64,000 bases of DNA from Litomosoides sigmodontis (lineage: Eukaryota > Nematoda > Chromadorea > Rhabditida > Onchocercidae). Of this stretch, positions 16,606-38,771 are shown piece by piece. A program made the translations under genes and the position numbers. The DNA is taken from the NCBI GenBank assembly GCA_963070105.1, contig OY718808.1:3347738-3411737 (forward strand), read 5' to 3'. Each line of letters starts with the position of its first letter. Positions within the stretch are counted from its first letter, which is position 1. A model generated the notes under the pieces. That model was not told where the DNA came from. It worked only from the letters and a program-made list of their open reading frames with translations, and searched no databases.

Positions 16606-17436
16606 ATGAATTTTAATTAAGCCATCTTTTTTTTTTGCAAATCTATGAAACTCTGCAAAAAATGTTGGAAAGTGTTATAGAAATTTGGTGAGTAAATGTG
16701 GAAACCTTCCTGAATAATGTTGTATATGCGAGAACACGGATTTCACACAGTCCGAAACTTCTTATTTATCAAATTCATAAACAGGAAAAATAACTCCAAC
16801 TTCTTATGAGCTTTACGCACTTTTCTGAGACCTTCCGACAGATGTACAAATAATACATTTTTTAAAGTGTTAAGCCACTGGATATATGCGGACAATGAAC
16901 TTATGAGGTATTTATGCCATCAAAAAATTAGGTTCACAGCTAGTTAGGTCGTCAATAATTGAAAGATCATACAATTATAATTAACATTGGGACATTCCAA
17001 AAACACTTGATGGAAAATCAGAGAGCTCTGAAGTACAATTAAATAAATAAAATTCACTTGAAATAGGCTAATGAGTCACCGTTAAATGTTTCGAGACCAT
17101 TTCATCTAATTAATTACCTCCAATCTAATGATTTCTGTTAGAAATTTCTGAGTGAATTCAAGCCTTTCGATTTCTTTCTAATTAGTGAACCACCGGTACG
17201 ACTACCATGACTGATCCATTATTCTGTGCAACCAATTCCGCATAGCCCATGTGCTAAGGGTCTCCCGAAAGAGGTCCACAATACCAACGGTGGGCTTTAA
17301 TCAACCAAATGGCTATTTGCCTACCGCCTTCTACACTAACTTTTACATTTCATAAACAAGTTCTGACGAATTTTTGGATTTCAAACAAATGTAATAAACT
17401 GGTATTACAATAAAAATGTTCAAAACGAATAAGTTA
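16606..17436. other. Convergent 3' flanks, non-coding
   Basis: No exon is supported between the stop of the membrane-protein gene and the stop of otub1. A patch at about 17190-17330 is less A+T-rich than its surroundings and contains a small inverted repeat (GGTCTCCCGAAAGAGGTCC), but it does not fold as a tRNA by eye. Confidence 0.45.
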
Positions 17437-19668
17437 TTAAGTCTTATAAATAATATCATAGTGACCCGGACGATAAAGAAAAAAATGTCTTGGTAGCTTC
17501 TTATCGACGATGAAATCATAAAACCAGCCGTGATGCACTGCTGCCGTTCGATCCATATATTCTATACGAATTGACACTCCTGTAATCCATTCATTTTGTG
17601 TATAGTTCCACTTAATTTATAGCCATCTTGTGGTGTTATACTTGTAAAAATATTCCTAGACGATTAAAATGCCTCCCAAAATGCTAGCACCCAAGCAAAC
17701 GGCGAAATTTACAAAGACCGGAGATTCAGAACATGCATCCTGTAGCTTGTTACCTCCTGTCTCATCCGTTCATCAGTGCTTAGCGCAAATGCAGACGATT
17801 TATCCTTTAAATACGCATAGAATTCTAATTAATGAATACCTATAGCTTTGGTTAAAGCAATAATTGCTAAATGATCGCAGTCTTTAAACATTGGTTCTAT
17901 TTCCGATTGACAAAACTGCTCTACAGTACGGCCACCATCGATAAAACCCTCGTAATCAACAGCATTTTCTCGCAAGTAACCAGATGTGACTAACCTGAAG
18001 TAGAAAAAAGTTTTATAATTTCCGGAAAAATCGCGACTACTCCAAAACTTTTAGAACTTCACTACAAATTCCAGCTCCTAATTTGTATTTTTTCATATTT
18101 CGCCCAATATTTTTCAATATATTAATAAACATTTTTCAAGCTATGAAAAAGATGATGCATCAAAGGTCGGCCACATGTTGAGTGCCGTTATTTTTCCTAG
18201 GAATTTTTTCCAAAAGACCTTTCATAAACCTGCAGATATTTACAAGTTACCCAGAAAAAAATACGGACCTGAAAAAAGTCACGTAGTAATTTGAACGGCC
18301 TTCTTCATTCAGAGCTTCCACGAGCAAATTTTCATCATATTTCGCCGCCGCAATATCATCCAACAATTCGTCGAACTAAATAATGAGTTACATTAAGAAA
18401 TTCCTGGTCAAAGAGATGATTAAAAATAGATTAAGAACTGAAATGCAAACTTATTTTAAAAATAAAGTCATAAATACTTTTTCAACAAGAGATATATGAA
18501 TCCCTTATTTGCGATAAATAAGTATCCATTTTTCCGACAATGATTTAATTTTTCCTTACCGAACGCTCAATATCTACGGGAATGTATATGTTTTCTAAAA
18601 AAAAGTACATATGTGTATATACCCAGTCACAAAAATCGTTCGTAGTAAACTCTGGAAATCCAAGTTTTGTTAAACGTTTTCGCCACTCTTTGCATACTTT
18701 AGTAAACCTGCAATGATTGATGCTCAAAGCACTACAACTAACAACGTAAATGTTTTTTTGAAGTCTTCGTAAAGTGAGTTAATTATCAAAGTTAAAAAAG
18801 ACCTAGTTAATTCTTCCGAATCACTCAGAATACATTCTAGCTGAGCACAAAGAAGAGCCCGATAGAAACAACAGCCATCACCACGAATACGACGTAGAAA
18901 ACTATATATTCCTGCTAACTCCTGAAAATTTCACCCAGTATTTTGAAGTTGTTCCGTTGTACGAACATTACAAACGCATTATAACTAGCATTTGCAGGGT
19001 ACTTTTTCAACAAAAAAAAGTTTTAGTCAGATTTGGATAAATGATTAACAAAATTCTCTATCAATTCCTTCCAAATCAATTCCGATTACCTTTGCTTTCC
19101 GATAATATTCAGCACTTTTGTCTTCATCATATTCTTTTAGTAAAACGCTAATTGATTCCTTCCGAGCGACCAGTGGGTGCTCCTTCCTTACCTAAATCCT
19201 TCGCTCTCATAATAATTTTCCTTCATTTATCCAATCAAACAGAAAACAACATATTCCTTGGTAAATCCCAATTTAAGACTTCAGAAAAATTAAGATACGC
19301 AGAGTGACTACAATAAATAAAAAACTGTAAATTCATTACATACAGTTTTCCAATTAAGAATTGACATAAGTATGAGTAGCAATAAAGCTTCCTACTGGGA
19401 CGCATTTTATTTCCATCCACAATTTGCGAAAAAGTTTCATGGTATAAAACACAACTTCAATCGCTTTTACAGTTTGCTAACCTAATAATAATAATAACAT
19501 CCTTGAAATTAAACTAAACGCTTAGCATACTTCGTCTTCAATTTCTTTCTTCTGTCTGTTGATCTGCTCCATCAACGTTGCACCATTCGTTGTTAGTTGT
19601 TCATCCGTCGGAACTTTATCGGTTTCATTACATTGAGCAGTTTCTTTCGTTTCGGTAGGTTTTGACAT
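17437..19668 (-). CDS. otub1: Otubain, OTUB1-type ubiquitin thioesterase
   Basis: Seven exons (transcript order 19531-19668, 19090-19191, 18803-18921, 18560-18707, 18269-18375, 17840-17994, 17437-17579) give 303 aa versus 271 in human OTUB1. Conserved blocks match in order: HPLVARKESISVLLKEYDED, IRGDGCCFYRALL, YVTFFRLVTSGYLRENA, FIDGGRTVEQFCQ, EIEPMFKDCDHLAIIALTKA and YRPGHYDIIYKT. The catalytic triad is visible as Asp95, Cys98 and His296. OTUB1 enzymes cleave Lys48-linked ubiquitin chains and, without catalysis, block E2 enzymes such as UBC13 in the DNA damage response. Residue 97, normally Asn in the DGNC motif, is Cys here, giving two adjacent cysteines. The first exon is a variable, charged N-terminal tail as in the family. 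It converges with the membrane-protein gene. Confidence 0.95.
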
Positions 19669-22169
19669 ATCTTAAAAATAGAAAATTCAACTTCTTATAT
19701 TACACTACGCTAAATGATGGTGAGTGAATTTTGAAAAACTACCGTAGAATTTCGATCATTTAGAATCAATGGATCATTCAATCATCTTATAAATTAGCCA
19801 TGAGGGAACGAAAACAAACAAATAAGCCATTTAAATAAACGTAACAATATAGAGTCAGTCAGATCACTATACCTATTATTATTCAATCATGTAGCAAATA
19901 TGACAGTAATTATAATTCAAAACAAGTACGCTTCAATGTATCACCTAATTTGCCGGAAAACCTGAAACTATCGACCGACCTTCCGGCAGCCGAACAGACC
20001 AAAGAACATACGGAACTCCAAGCTTTTCTCACACTCCCTCATTCTTACCCACTCTTGCCCGCTTTGCAAACATTCGGATCATTGGGGAATTTTTTTTACT
20101 ATAATAATGCTCAGGATTCAGAATTCAGCATCTGGAATTCTGCACAGTCATGTAGGATTCTTCATGATATCCTGGTATTCTGTGGAGAACTCGTACCAGA
20201 TGTAATTTTGCTGAGAAAATGAACATTTTATATATACTTGCACGAAATTTGTCAATTTTGTGTTATAGTCATTCTCCATAATTTACGCAGGAATTATTAG
20301 CTATAGTTTTAAATACAAATTAAGATTCAGAAATAAAACACACAGCAAAGAATAGATTATTCATATTCCTCAGTGTCTTTCATCTTTCCGTCCCTTAATT
20401 TAAACTGATAGTTCGAAGATCAGGTTAATGGAAAAATGACTTAGTGTGCTTCTCAGGCCTTTACTATTGGTTTTCAAGCCTCTACTATTGGTGAATCTAG
20501 TTTCCTCAAACATTATATTTAGAAGAGCTATCGCTATTATTATTGTTATTATTATTATGATTATTATTAATCGAATTCAAATATACGAAAATATTAGAAG
20601 GAAATTATGCTAACCCTCTTGTTAAGTTATACATATATATGTAGCATTTTTAAATGTGCTGAATTGTACTCTTTCCAATTACAAGAATTAACAACATCTG
20701 TTGTGTGCTTTTACGACATGCGGATATTTCATTCCTTACTGATTCTCCTCTTCAAAATACATCATAATTTCGAAACTTTTATATCATCCTTTAATATGCA
20801 TGGGACTGTATGGTACAGTGAACAATGAATTTACATAACAACAATGAACTCAATAATACACAATACAAAATGAACTATACAATAGAGGAAGATGAAGATG
20901 AGAAGATAACTTCTTACCCATACTATCCAATCATTTTGACTAAGTAATATTTTATGATAACATTATGTTTTATGTTAAAAGAGCAAAATATTTTGTCTTA
21001 GTTGCAATCAAATTGGAATTAGATTAGCAGAAGCTATTGTTCGATCAGTTTCGTTTTCACATAGAGTCATGTAAATACCGTAATGATAATGTCGTATGAC
21101 ATGTATCGTTAAGCGGCATAAATCCGTTGTGTCATCCATGCAAACATCATTGAATTTCATTTTTTAATTATTAAAAAACCAACATACCTGAGCATGCTTT
21201 ATTTTTAATTTAATTAAATGATTCAAATAATTTGAGCCAATTATAATAATCAAATTAATCAATTAAATTCACTCATATCAATATTGCACGCTTTCGCTTC
21301 ATTCGCAACCTTGTTTTTCGTTTAAAAAAAATTTTTAATTGTGAAAAACTGACGAATATAATCATTTAGTGAAAAATTTCCCCAAATGTTCATATCAACT
21401 ATATTTGCATTCACCGATCTTACCAATGCATGATCATTATCGAGCTGCAAATCAATGTATTGATTAAAATTTATTTTCATCTTCAATCACCACTTCCTTG
21501 GGCATAAATTGGTGCGATCCATTCTTGCATACAATTATTTTTGACGATCACGCAGGATAGCGATCGCTACTAGCAGATTTAAACCCTTGGTGTTTAAATT
21601 ATTGCACAGTTACACAACTCATTGGTTACTTCATTAATCTATTAGCCGTAATGAGATGTACCATTAAGAATTGCAAGAAATGATCGATCCTTATGACACA
21701 CGAATGTAAAATCACGAGGCAGCATCGCGACTAAAATTGTTTTCATTGATCCATATAAAAAAAAACCGAAGAAGAATGAGATTCCCGGAATGGAATCATA
21801 TTAGCAACTGACAAAACCGTTAAATTCCAAGAAAAAATTCTGCTTAACGTCAACATTGTAGTGGAACTTCTGCTTTATGAAAAAATCTCTCTTTATGCAC
21901 ACTGTCAAAAGGTGAAATAAACTAAAATAATACGAAGTAATGTTGAATTAGAGTTTTTAATGATACAAATAAAACATAATGAAACCCGTACGAAATTAAC
22001 GTTCTGAAACACGTACATTTCAGAAAATAAAAACGTGAGCAAATTTTTGGAAGAAAGACAGACAACAAAGTCCAAACCCATAATCACATTTTATAGTACT
22101 CAATACTCAGCAAATATCAAAAACTTCCAGCTTCTCTGCCAGAAATGAGATGCTTAAACAACGGCACTA
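19669..22169. other. 2.5-kb intergenic region without recognisable genes
   Basis: This is the largest empty stretch. A 90-codon open frame at 19950-20222 (+) contains repeated GGATTC/GGAATTCTG words and has no splice context or family resemblance. The rest is A+T-rich with small ATT-type runs (20531-20570). The otub1 promoter must lie near the left end and the 3' flank of snpc-4 at the right end. Confidence 0.5.
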
Positions 22170-30151
<7,982 letters not shown>

Positions 30152-31347
30152 GGATTAAAACCTCAAATCAAGTTACGAAAACTAACGCGGCAATGGACAG
30201 TTGACACTCCCAGCTATGTAATGAATGTTGCATTCACAAAGGAACCATAAAACAATTGAAAATTCAGCTACTCATGGATAACTACCTGCGTGAATAACAA
30301 ACCAAACATAACTTCTGAAAAAGTCGACGATAACAAATTTTCTTTTTCATTAGTTATTAGTTACGATATAGGCAAAACGACTATTACATGAAAATTGATT
30401 GCTAAAAGAGACACACCACAGAGATTTGATGAAAGCCGGAAGATAAACCAAGCCTGACGCGTCCTTTTAAAAAAAATCCAAAAGAGGAAAGCACAAATTC
30501 ATTATTGCAATTGTCCTCTTTACAGTACTTCATAGGACAAATGAAAAATTGCTTAACATTTATGCTGAAATGCTCATCAAATCAAGCTTTTCTGCGCACT
30601 CAGAAGCCTGAAGTGTAGGAATCCCTCGTTTAAAAAGAAACTAATAAGTTGAAACTTTGAAATATTCCAGTAGTTCCTCTGTATATGCATTACATGGACA
30701 GTAATATCGCTGTAACAGAAAGGTCCAAGTTTTTATTGCAATATAGTAAGTGGAACTTGAAAAAATTAAAAATAATGAACAAATAGATGATGAAAGCGTA
30801 CCCGGAAAAGTGATCAAATTTTCATTTCGAAAAAAATAACCTCATTAAATAAACAAAGAAACACGTCGAAGAAAATTCATTCACAGTTCTCGTAAAAATA
30901 ATCAGGTATTGTGATGTATTTTTCATTGTAAAACATACAGAAAAAGAGGTAAATTAAAAGTGAAGTGACAACATCACATAACATTAAGGAAATTAAAGAG
31001 CTCAACAAAGCGGTTTTTTCGAACTAAAAACACATATCGCAATACCTGGTTATGAACCCGACAATTCAATTTAGCATCCTTATCACACTTGCCCTTTTTC
31101 TTTTACTTCCCATTATGGGTTTCAGCGATTAAGCTAACATTCCTGATCTCCTAAATTACATTAAATTCCATACACGGGAAAAGGAAATGACACAAATAAG
31201 ATACGGTAGTTAAATGCTTACCATTACATAAGATTTAATGTCAGGTAAAATTCCCGAATCAAATTTTTTCTAAATGTGCAGGCATTTTCTAAATGTGCAC
31301 ACATATGCAGGCACTAATTATTAACGTCATTCACCACAAATTATTCT
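30152..31347. other. Intergenic region between ppp1r21 and snpc-4
   Basis: Both flanking genes are on the minus strand. I see no exon, RNA gene or long repeat here. It should hold the snpc-4 promoter and the 3' UTR of ppp1r21. Confidence 0.5.
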
Positions 31348-34300
31348 TCATTTGAGAAGTGATTTTCGAGAATTCTGAAAAGAAAAAGATTAACATTTGC
31401 CGTAAGAATTCATCTTCTTTGACATAAATTTAAGTTACGTACTGTATAAGATAATTTCAATAAACTGAAAATTAATTGAGTTTTTGTGCGTTTTCATTCT
31501 CCTCTCTCGTGATTACCAAAACATCCGTATGAAAGAATATAGTTTTCCTGAGTTTCCGAGAGATAATAATATACCACATTCAAAAGCAACAGATTTTCGG
31601 AACGTCTTAAAATTATTTAAAAATCAGGCAACAAAGCTGCAAATAAAACAACAGGATCGAAAAATCTGTGCGAACAAAAAAGCATTAAATTATCTGTCCC
31701 AAAACAAACCTGCTTAGCCGGGGTTACTCCATTCACTACATCTTTAAATGAATTCATGGTTTTCGACTGCTCATCTAGTTGAATACTTAAATTCGCAATA
31801 TGTTCATGTAGACTTTGCAACTGTACATCGTAACTCTTCCGCGTTGTTTCGAGTTCTTCCTGCAACGTTTTTTTTGTCCGAATTTTAAGCCTGCTTTCAT
31901 AAATACAGTTCTTGCATCAAACGAAAGTTCAAGAGTCATTATTCGATCGACTAACACAACCTTCAATGCTAACTCCCTCGCCGTTGCAAGGCTTAGCTCC
32001 TCGCGCAGCGCTTTATTTTCGCCCTTTGATAGTTTCGCTAATTTGAGCAAATCTTTACACTGAAACATATTATCGTTCTTATCAATCACTTGCAATTGCT
32101 CATACAACAGATACATTACAGTAAAAACTAAAATTGACAACTACTTTGAAATGTAGCAGGAAACATTCTCAAAATGAACAAACTAACAAACGTCTGGAAC
32201 GGATGTAACAAACCTCATGTTTATAATAGAAAGCTCTGCTACGAACATATTCGATATCAGCGTGTAAATCACCGATCCGCTCATCAAAATATGAACAAAT
32301 AACATCCGCATCATCACTAGAAAGTTCTGACACAGCAGTCCGAGACTCCGGTAATCTAAACAATTAGGCGTTTCAGAGAGGAACGATATTATCTAACCAA
32401 TTTTTACTGCTTACCTTAGTACAATTACAGTGCACACGGTGTCATCAAATAACTTTGGGAGAGTTTCCTATCTGGTGGTCACATACACGCCTCATAGCTA
32501 TCCTAATCTGGAAAGCGAGTTCTCTAGACACCTCAAAAAAAGCTTTGAGTGAGCAAAAACAGTAAATACAACAATATTTTACTACTTATCAAAAAAAATT
32601 AAATTCCTCACTTCGCTGACTCTAATTTCGTTTTGAGAAGTTCATAATCCAAGCTGATCCGCTCTTTTTCTTTTTCTAGTTCAACAATTCTTTTCGTCGC
32701 TAATTCCATCTTAAAAATAAACAGGGAGTACAACGTAAAAAAAAAATCAGTTATGAATTTCCACACACTTCTAAAACTCTGTGTCGGAAGTGTTTTGACA
32801 GAAATCGGGATTATATATTATTGTTATACGATAAATTAAAGAAATATACTTCGGATTTCCAAAAATCATTAGCTGATTGCGTATATTTATTCTTTGACAT
32901 CTGATCCTGGAATAAAATATCTGTATCCATATTTCTAGCATTAAGAAAAATGATACCTCCGATGTTTAAATATATTGATATATTAGTAAAAGTAAAATAT
33001 CAATAAATATACCTCCTTATGTTTGGCTTCCTCATCATTTTTATGGGGTATCATCTCCATATCATTAAACACTGATGCACAGTCTAACTGAGGGCAAACA
33101 TTTTCCCTGGATTTAGAAACAACGTTTACCCTGAAAATTAAACTTCAAACTCACAAATTCAGGACATATTCATCTTCTAAATATTCCACTCTCATAACAT
33201 ACTCTTCTAGATGATTGGAGTTCATGATCAGTTGCACAAATGCAATAAATCTACTGAAATTGCGATGCAGTGATATCAAGCAATTGTTTATACACTCATT
33301 GACACAACACAATCGTTTTGTAGCTGTCGGAATTCGATTTTCGTTGAAAATTTTTGCCGTATAAGCACGACTACAATCTATAAAGAAAACAATAAATGCT
33401 GTTAGGAATTTCATTATATTTGGTTATATAACAGCACTTCCATGTTAACATTATTCGCACTTTTGTATTATCTAGCAAAATGAACTGCCGAAATTATACC
33501 TTCCAACGATTTACTACACTTTTCCACCAATGCAAACAGATCCAATGCAAGCTGACCATTGCTACACTCAATTTGTCGAGAAAGAGCATTAAGAGATTGA
33601 AGAAATGCAAGAAATGCATTACTCCAATCATCATTACATTTCTTTAGATTGTTTCCACACCACGATACCCTATTCTCATCCGTAACGTTTTCACAGAACA
33701 ATTCTTGCCATTCCTGTAATAAAAAGATATTGAAAGGAATGTTTTCTTCAATATATTGTTCTTTAGTTATGAACCTTATATAGTTACACGCTAGATTCAA
33801 TCATCTCAAACGAACAAAATTCAATCAAATCAAATGAAATAAAATTCATTACTACGAATTCAAACGCTATATAGAAGAAATAAACAACCAGGCGTTGAAA
33901 TCTGCGTTAGGAATAAACAGCTGATACTAATTAACAAAGCACACCTGACAAGAAAACAATGCATTAGTAATAATTGAAGAAATTCCTGAGCACTCAGCAG
34001 ACAAGTTGCAACAGTCCTCATCGATACCCTTTGCCAGAATATTTTCAATGCTGCTTGAACAAGCTTCAAACATATCACAACTTGACAATAATCGACGCCC
34101 ATACTATAAAATAATACAGATAGCAACATTGAAAAAAGCTAATTTATTGCTGATCCCATGCAAATGAACTTGAAAACAAAGTCATTTTAAGTCTGTGGTC
34201 GATCCGCATAATGAATCTTGTATCTTGCATTGCGGTTGTAGCAAATGTGCTAAAACTTCCGACACCTTATCAACCTAAATTTAACAAAATAAACAAATGT

Positions 34301-36709
34301 CGCCATGAAAATCGTTCTATCGTAACCACTACAAGTAACTTCAACTTCCCTACCAGAAGTGTCTTTTCCGGTAATCTCTCCATATTACTATCATTCGGAT
34401 AAATTGTGGATCGCTGCTCAAACAACTGCAACAAATTTTCAAATCCAGTTGCTAGCATTCTTGCCACGCGTAATGCATCTAACCACAACACTTGCAGTGT
34501 CGCCTTCATAGTTACCGATTCCTCAGAATGCAACACCTTAAAAAATTAGTTCTGAACGAATCAGACTTAAATACTTAAAGTAAAGAAAAACTGATCAACA
34601 CTGAGCGTATTCCGAGATAATTTTACATTTTTGAGCTCGTTATTCTCAACTCTATATGCCGTATTTCAAGAAAATGACCGATTAATTTTACTTGAAATTT
34701 TTATTTCTAAAAATTACTGCAAAGTTCATCGCAAATTCCGACCTAATTTACTTAGAAGAAACAAACATAATGAAGCATAGTTTACCAAATTTGAACTTCG
34801 CACAGGAGAAATTTCCAATACTGACACGTGTTCAGCAGACAGCTCGATTTTAGACTGCTTTTCCATATCACAGTTTCTGAACGAAAAAAAAGTAACGAAT
34901 ACTGGAAGTCAATTTTCGTGCCATCGTAATTCATGGTGGATAATGCGATTAATAATGAATACAAAACGTTTTCTAAAGAAAAATAAATGATACTTTATTG
35001 ATCGCTTTTATTGACCGTTCTATCCACCTAGACGATTAGTGCGAAGTCAACATACAGTTTAAACTTTCCACGACATGCCAAATAAAACATAGGGAAGCGA
35101 AATAAATTTAAAAACAAGTTAAATATACAAACACTGTTCGCTCAATTGCAACGTTCGTCCTTATCCTTTTAAGTTCTTCTTTCAGCCTTACATTTTCGAT
35201 TTCAAGGGTTCTATATTGCTCGTTAAGAGCTGACGTTGTTTCTGTATATTCGTTTTCCAGTTCGGATATCTAAAATATCCACATTCAACGCTATAATAAT
35301 GACAAAGGAAAGAAAATGAAGGTCTTGTTATAATAATAAAGAAAAATGTGAAAAAGGTGAAAAACTACACTTGATTATTACTCAAAAGTATTACTCCGCA
35401 TCAGAAGAGCAGTGACTAAAAACATAGCTTCCATTCTTTCTAAATATAGATTTAATTAATTCAATTCTAATTCATTTCATCTAAACCTTAGTTACATATA
35501 ACTATTAATAAGTTGTTTAATTTGAATAATAGCAACGAGAATTAGTATTTTCTATCCTAAATATGAATTATATTGCAAGAGTCATACTGGTTGCACCAAA
35601 AGCAATACCTTCTTGTGCAATGTTTCATTTTCTGCCACTTTCTTCTGCAGTTCCATTTGTAAAACTCCATTGTCCAACTCAATTGAACGTTCTGACCGGA
35701 CATTCTTTTGAAACAACCCTCGTTTCTTAACGAAAGGAAAAACTCAACAGCAGTAAAAAATTCGATATAATGATCTTCTCTGCAACGATTTTGCAGAAAC
35801 ATTCACAGCAACAAGAAAAATGCTAACCTTAAAAGGTCCCTGTTTAGCGCTGTCAATTTCATTTTGCAAGGATTCGACTCGCTTCACCAGCTGACTATTT
35901 CGAAATTCAAACCCTTCCTTCTCATTTTCCAATTTCCTCAATGCCGATTCACTATTATGTAAATCAACCTAAAAACTACGAAAAAAAAATCTGGAAGCAA
36001 GATTAAATAATTTTTCGATAAAAATTTCTAGTAGCGAAATAAAAATAACCATTCAAAGAATGCATATGAAAGACAAAAAGCAGCACTCAATAAAAGGCAA
36101 ACGATGTATAGCGGCTGCAAGATAACACATTTTTCACAAAATATGATTTGCCTAAACAAACACAAAATTGTTTGTCCTACAAATCATGGAATTTAAGACT
36201 ACTACAATTTCTTTATGACCAAATTATGTTCAACTAAAACTAAGTAATCCTCTGAGGAAAAAGAACATTTAGGAAGATTTATTGAGAATAACAAAGCAAT
36301 AACGAATCAAATAAACAACTCGTTTTATTTTTCGAGTTCTTTTCTAAGGAACTAACCGATAATTTTTTGTTTTTTGCTTGCTCCGCAACAACAGCATTCT
36401 TCAACGTGGATATCTGAACTTTCAGCTGAAGAAACACAAGTTCACAATGATTGCTAACTTCACCAAAATTCACTACTGGTTAGTTAATTTTTAAACATAA
36501 AATGAAGAACAGCTTATTGAAATTTTTCATCATAATCTTATGACACGTATGCAGCATTATTAAAAGAAATGAAAATTCGTCGTATTAATACTCGTCCTGG
36601 AACTTTTATTGCCTTTAAATTAAAAAAAAATTAATGAAACCTTGGCATATTCTGCAGCAACACGTTGATACTTAGTATTGATATCAGCATTGGAAGAGAT
36701 TGTTGACAT
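31348..36709 (-). CDS. ppp1r21: PPP1R21 (KLRAQ coiled-coil protein), FERRY complex subunit Fy-2
   Basis: Seventeen exons in phase give 697 aa (human 780): 36641-36709, 36357-36425, 35828-35968, 35609-35725, 35133-35269, 34786-34876, 34354-34536, 33945-34103, 33500-33713, 33155-33377, 33013-33130, 32850-32906, 32612-32709, 32214-32355, 31961-32059, 31710-31859, 31348-31374. The N-terminus has the family signature: KYQRVAAEYAK then LKVQISTLKNAVVAEQ, then a long coiled coil (SALRKLENEKEGFEFRNSQL, LVKRVESLQNEI). A helical middle region follows, then conserved C-terminal coiled coils (ADVICSYFDERIGDLHADIE, SKGENKALREELSLATAREL, EELETTRKSYDVQLQSLHEH). The 9-codon last exon ends NSRKSLLK. In mammals it is part of the FERRY complex, a RAB5 effector that carries mRNAs on early endosomes, and it binds PP1. 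The role here is inferred from orthology. Confidence 0.94.
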
Positions 36710-38771
36710 CTACACCCTACATCAACTCTTTCCAACTGACTTCTCAACCAGTTATCCACAAAATTCAAACATGAACGCACATGACGAATACGTAGAACGT
36801 TTACAACATCAGTATTTGAATAAAACTGAAATATCAACTACACTTTTTAAACAAACTTCCTCCTAGTTTTCACAACTAATATACCACTCATTTCCAAAAA
36901 AAAAAAACTGTAGGCTGATCGTATAACACCAAACTTACCAAATAATACCTACATTCCACAGTGTCCTATCCGAAAACACTCCAGCATTAGCTAATAACTC
37001 ATTTTTGAAATATGAACCAACAAGAAAATTCCACTACCGCAGATTGATTGTAGATGATAACTAAGAAAGCTACTGCAAAATTTCACGGCTCACCCACAAT
37101 GACAAATTCCCCTTCCCGTATCTATCTCTGATGCACCCTATATTTTCCGATTACTCACCCTCTACATCAGTGCAAAAGTGAGTAGCTGTAGAGTTATTTG
37201 AAATATGTAAATGGACAAAGCAAGACAAGTTTAAATATCGACATGATTGTACACATTATAAATATAGGTTATGAAAATTACATCAATCAAATATTTTAAG
37301 CAAAAGAGGAATGAAAAAGTTTATTTCCTTCCACAAGAACTATAAACAAATAAGTGATAACGATTTTGACAAATGAAAATTGCAAATTCAAACACAGTTG
37401 AAAAAAGCATTAACTATGCATGAATGAATTTAAAGTGATATGAAGAATCAGATTTCATACAACCGGCACATAAAATATGTTGCTGAGATTGAGTGCTTGC
37501 TGTAAATGTTCCACTCCTCAATATTTCTTGATTATTTTACTTAACTCAACATCCATAGAGGCGATAATGATAAATATGCTACGGATGAAAAGTTTTGATG
37601 TATGCGTTTCCAGTAACATGAAATCTTAAAGTTCGACAACAGAAGTCTCGGGCTACTGGCTGCAACAAAAATTTCACTCCGCGAAGCAGACAATTATGAG
37701 TTCATCAACCGTTCTCAAATTACCGGATAGAAACGACATGTTGAGAAAGACAAGATAAGAGAGCAGGTGAGTTCAAAAAAAGAGGAAAAAAACAAGCCAA
37801 TACTTACTAAATTATTCAATAAGAAACCATAAAGCCATATAGCGCCAATTAAAAATAAAACAATACCTCACAGTTCTAGCCGCGTGTTTCATCATAAATT
37901 CAAAAATTGATGCTAATACAAATAAACCAATGAAAACAAAACTAAATAAATTTGAAAAAGAATAGAAGAAGTCTTGCCATGAAACCTTATAAATAAATGG
38001 AATAAAAAGTCATAAAATAAACGAACCATTTTTTTTAACAGTTTGTTCCAAAAATTTCGGAGTTTCGTAATTAAGGTCGAAAATTTTACGTAACAAATAA
38101 ATTTACCTCCCAAAACAAACTAATAGTTCAAATGAGTATTCCGAAGGAAAGGTGAATCTCGATAATTCTAAAATATTTAACATGAACAAACTATTAAAAA
38201 AGCACAAAATTACAAAATGTATAATAACAGGTAAAATTAACAGTATAAACAAGAAATATATAACAAGAAATTGGTGCTATTTAGATGTGGAATGGTAATT
38301 TATTTTCCTCTCTTAAACAGGATATAGTATGATTCATTCATAGAAAATTCGTAAATGGTGTGACATAATCCAAAATCTTATTTATCCAAAATCCAAAATC
38401 TTTTCATGTCATTTGTTACTTCCCATAATCTTCATATCAGCATATCCCGTTTAATTTACTAGAATGTCTTCTGATAATTCATTACACGCTTTTCCACTGA
38501 CAGTGCAATTATGTACCCTACGTACATCTCTGTGAACTTAACAATTGCAGCTTCGAGTAGCTAAAAATGAGTATCTGAAGATACAGAAACATGGATAAAA
38601 TATGATCGACACACAAAATGCACTGGTCTGAGTGAAAATATGCAATGAATGGCTGAGATGAACAAATGTTTTTTAGAGAAATAAATTTCTGAATTGAACA
38701 CGGCGTGGGGAGGGAATTATATTTCAAAGTCACACAGGGGACACTGTACCGTGATAAAGCAACGACACACA
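36710..38771. other. 2-kb intergenic region between phf10 and ppp1r21
   Basis: Nothing coding is supported. It is A+T-rich with many polypurine A runs and should include the ppp1r21 promoter and the phf10 3' UTR. Confidence 0.5.

Noticed and set aside
19950..20222. 90-codon plus-strand open frame
   Set aside because: It has no domain, no splice context and contains short repeated words; random open frames of this size are expected in this window.
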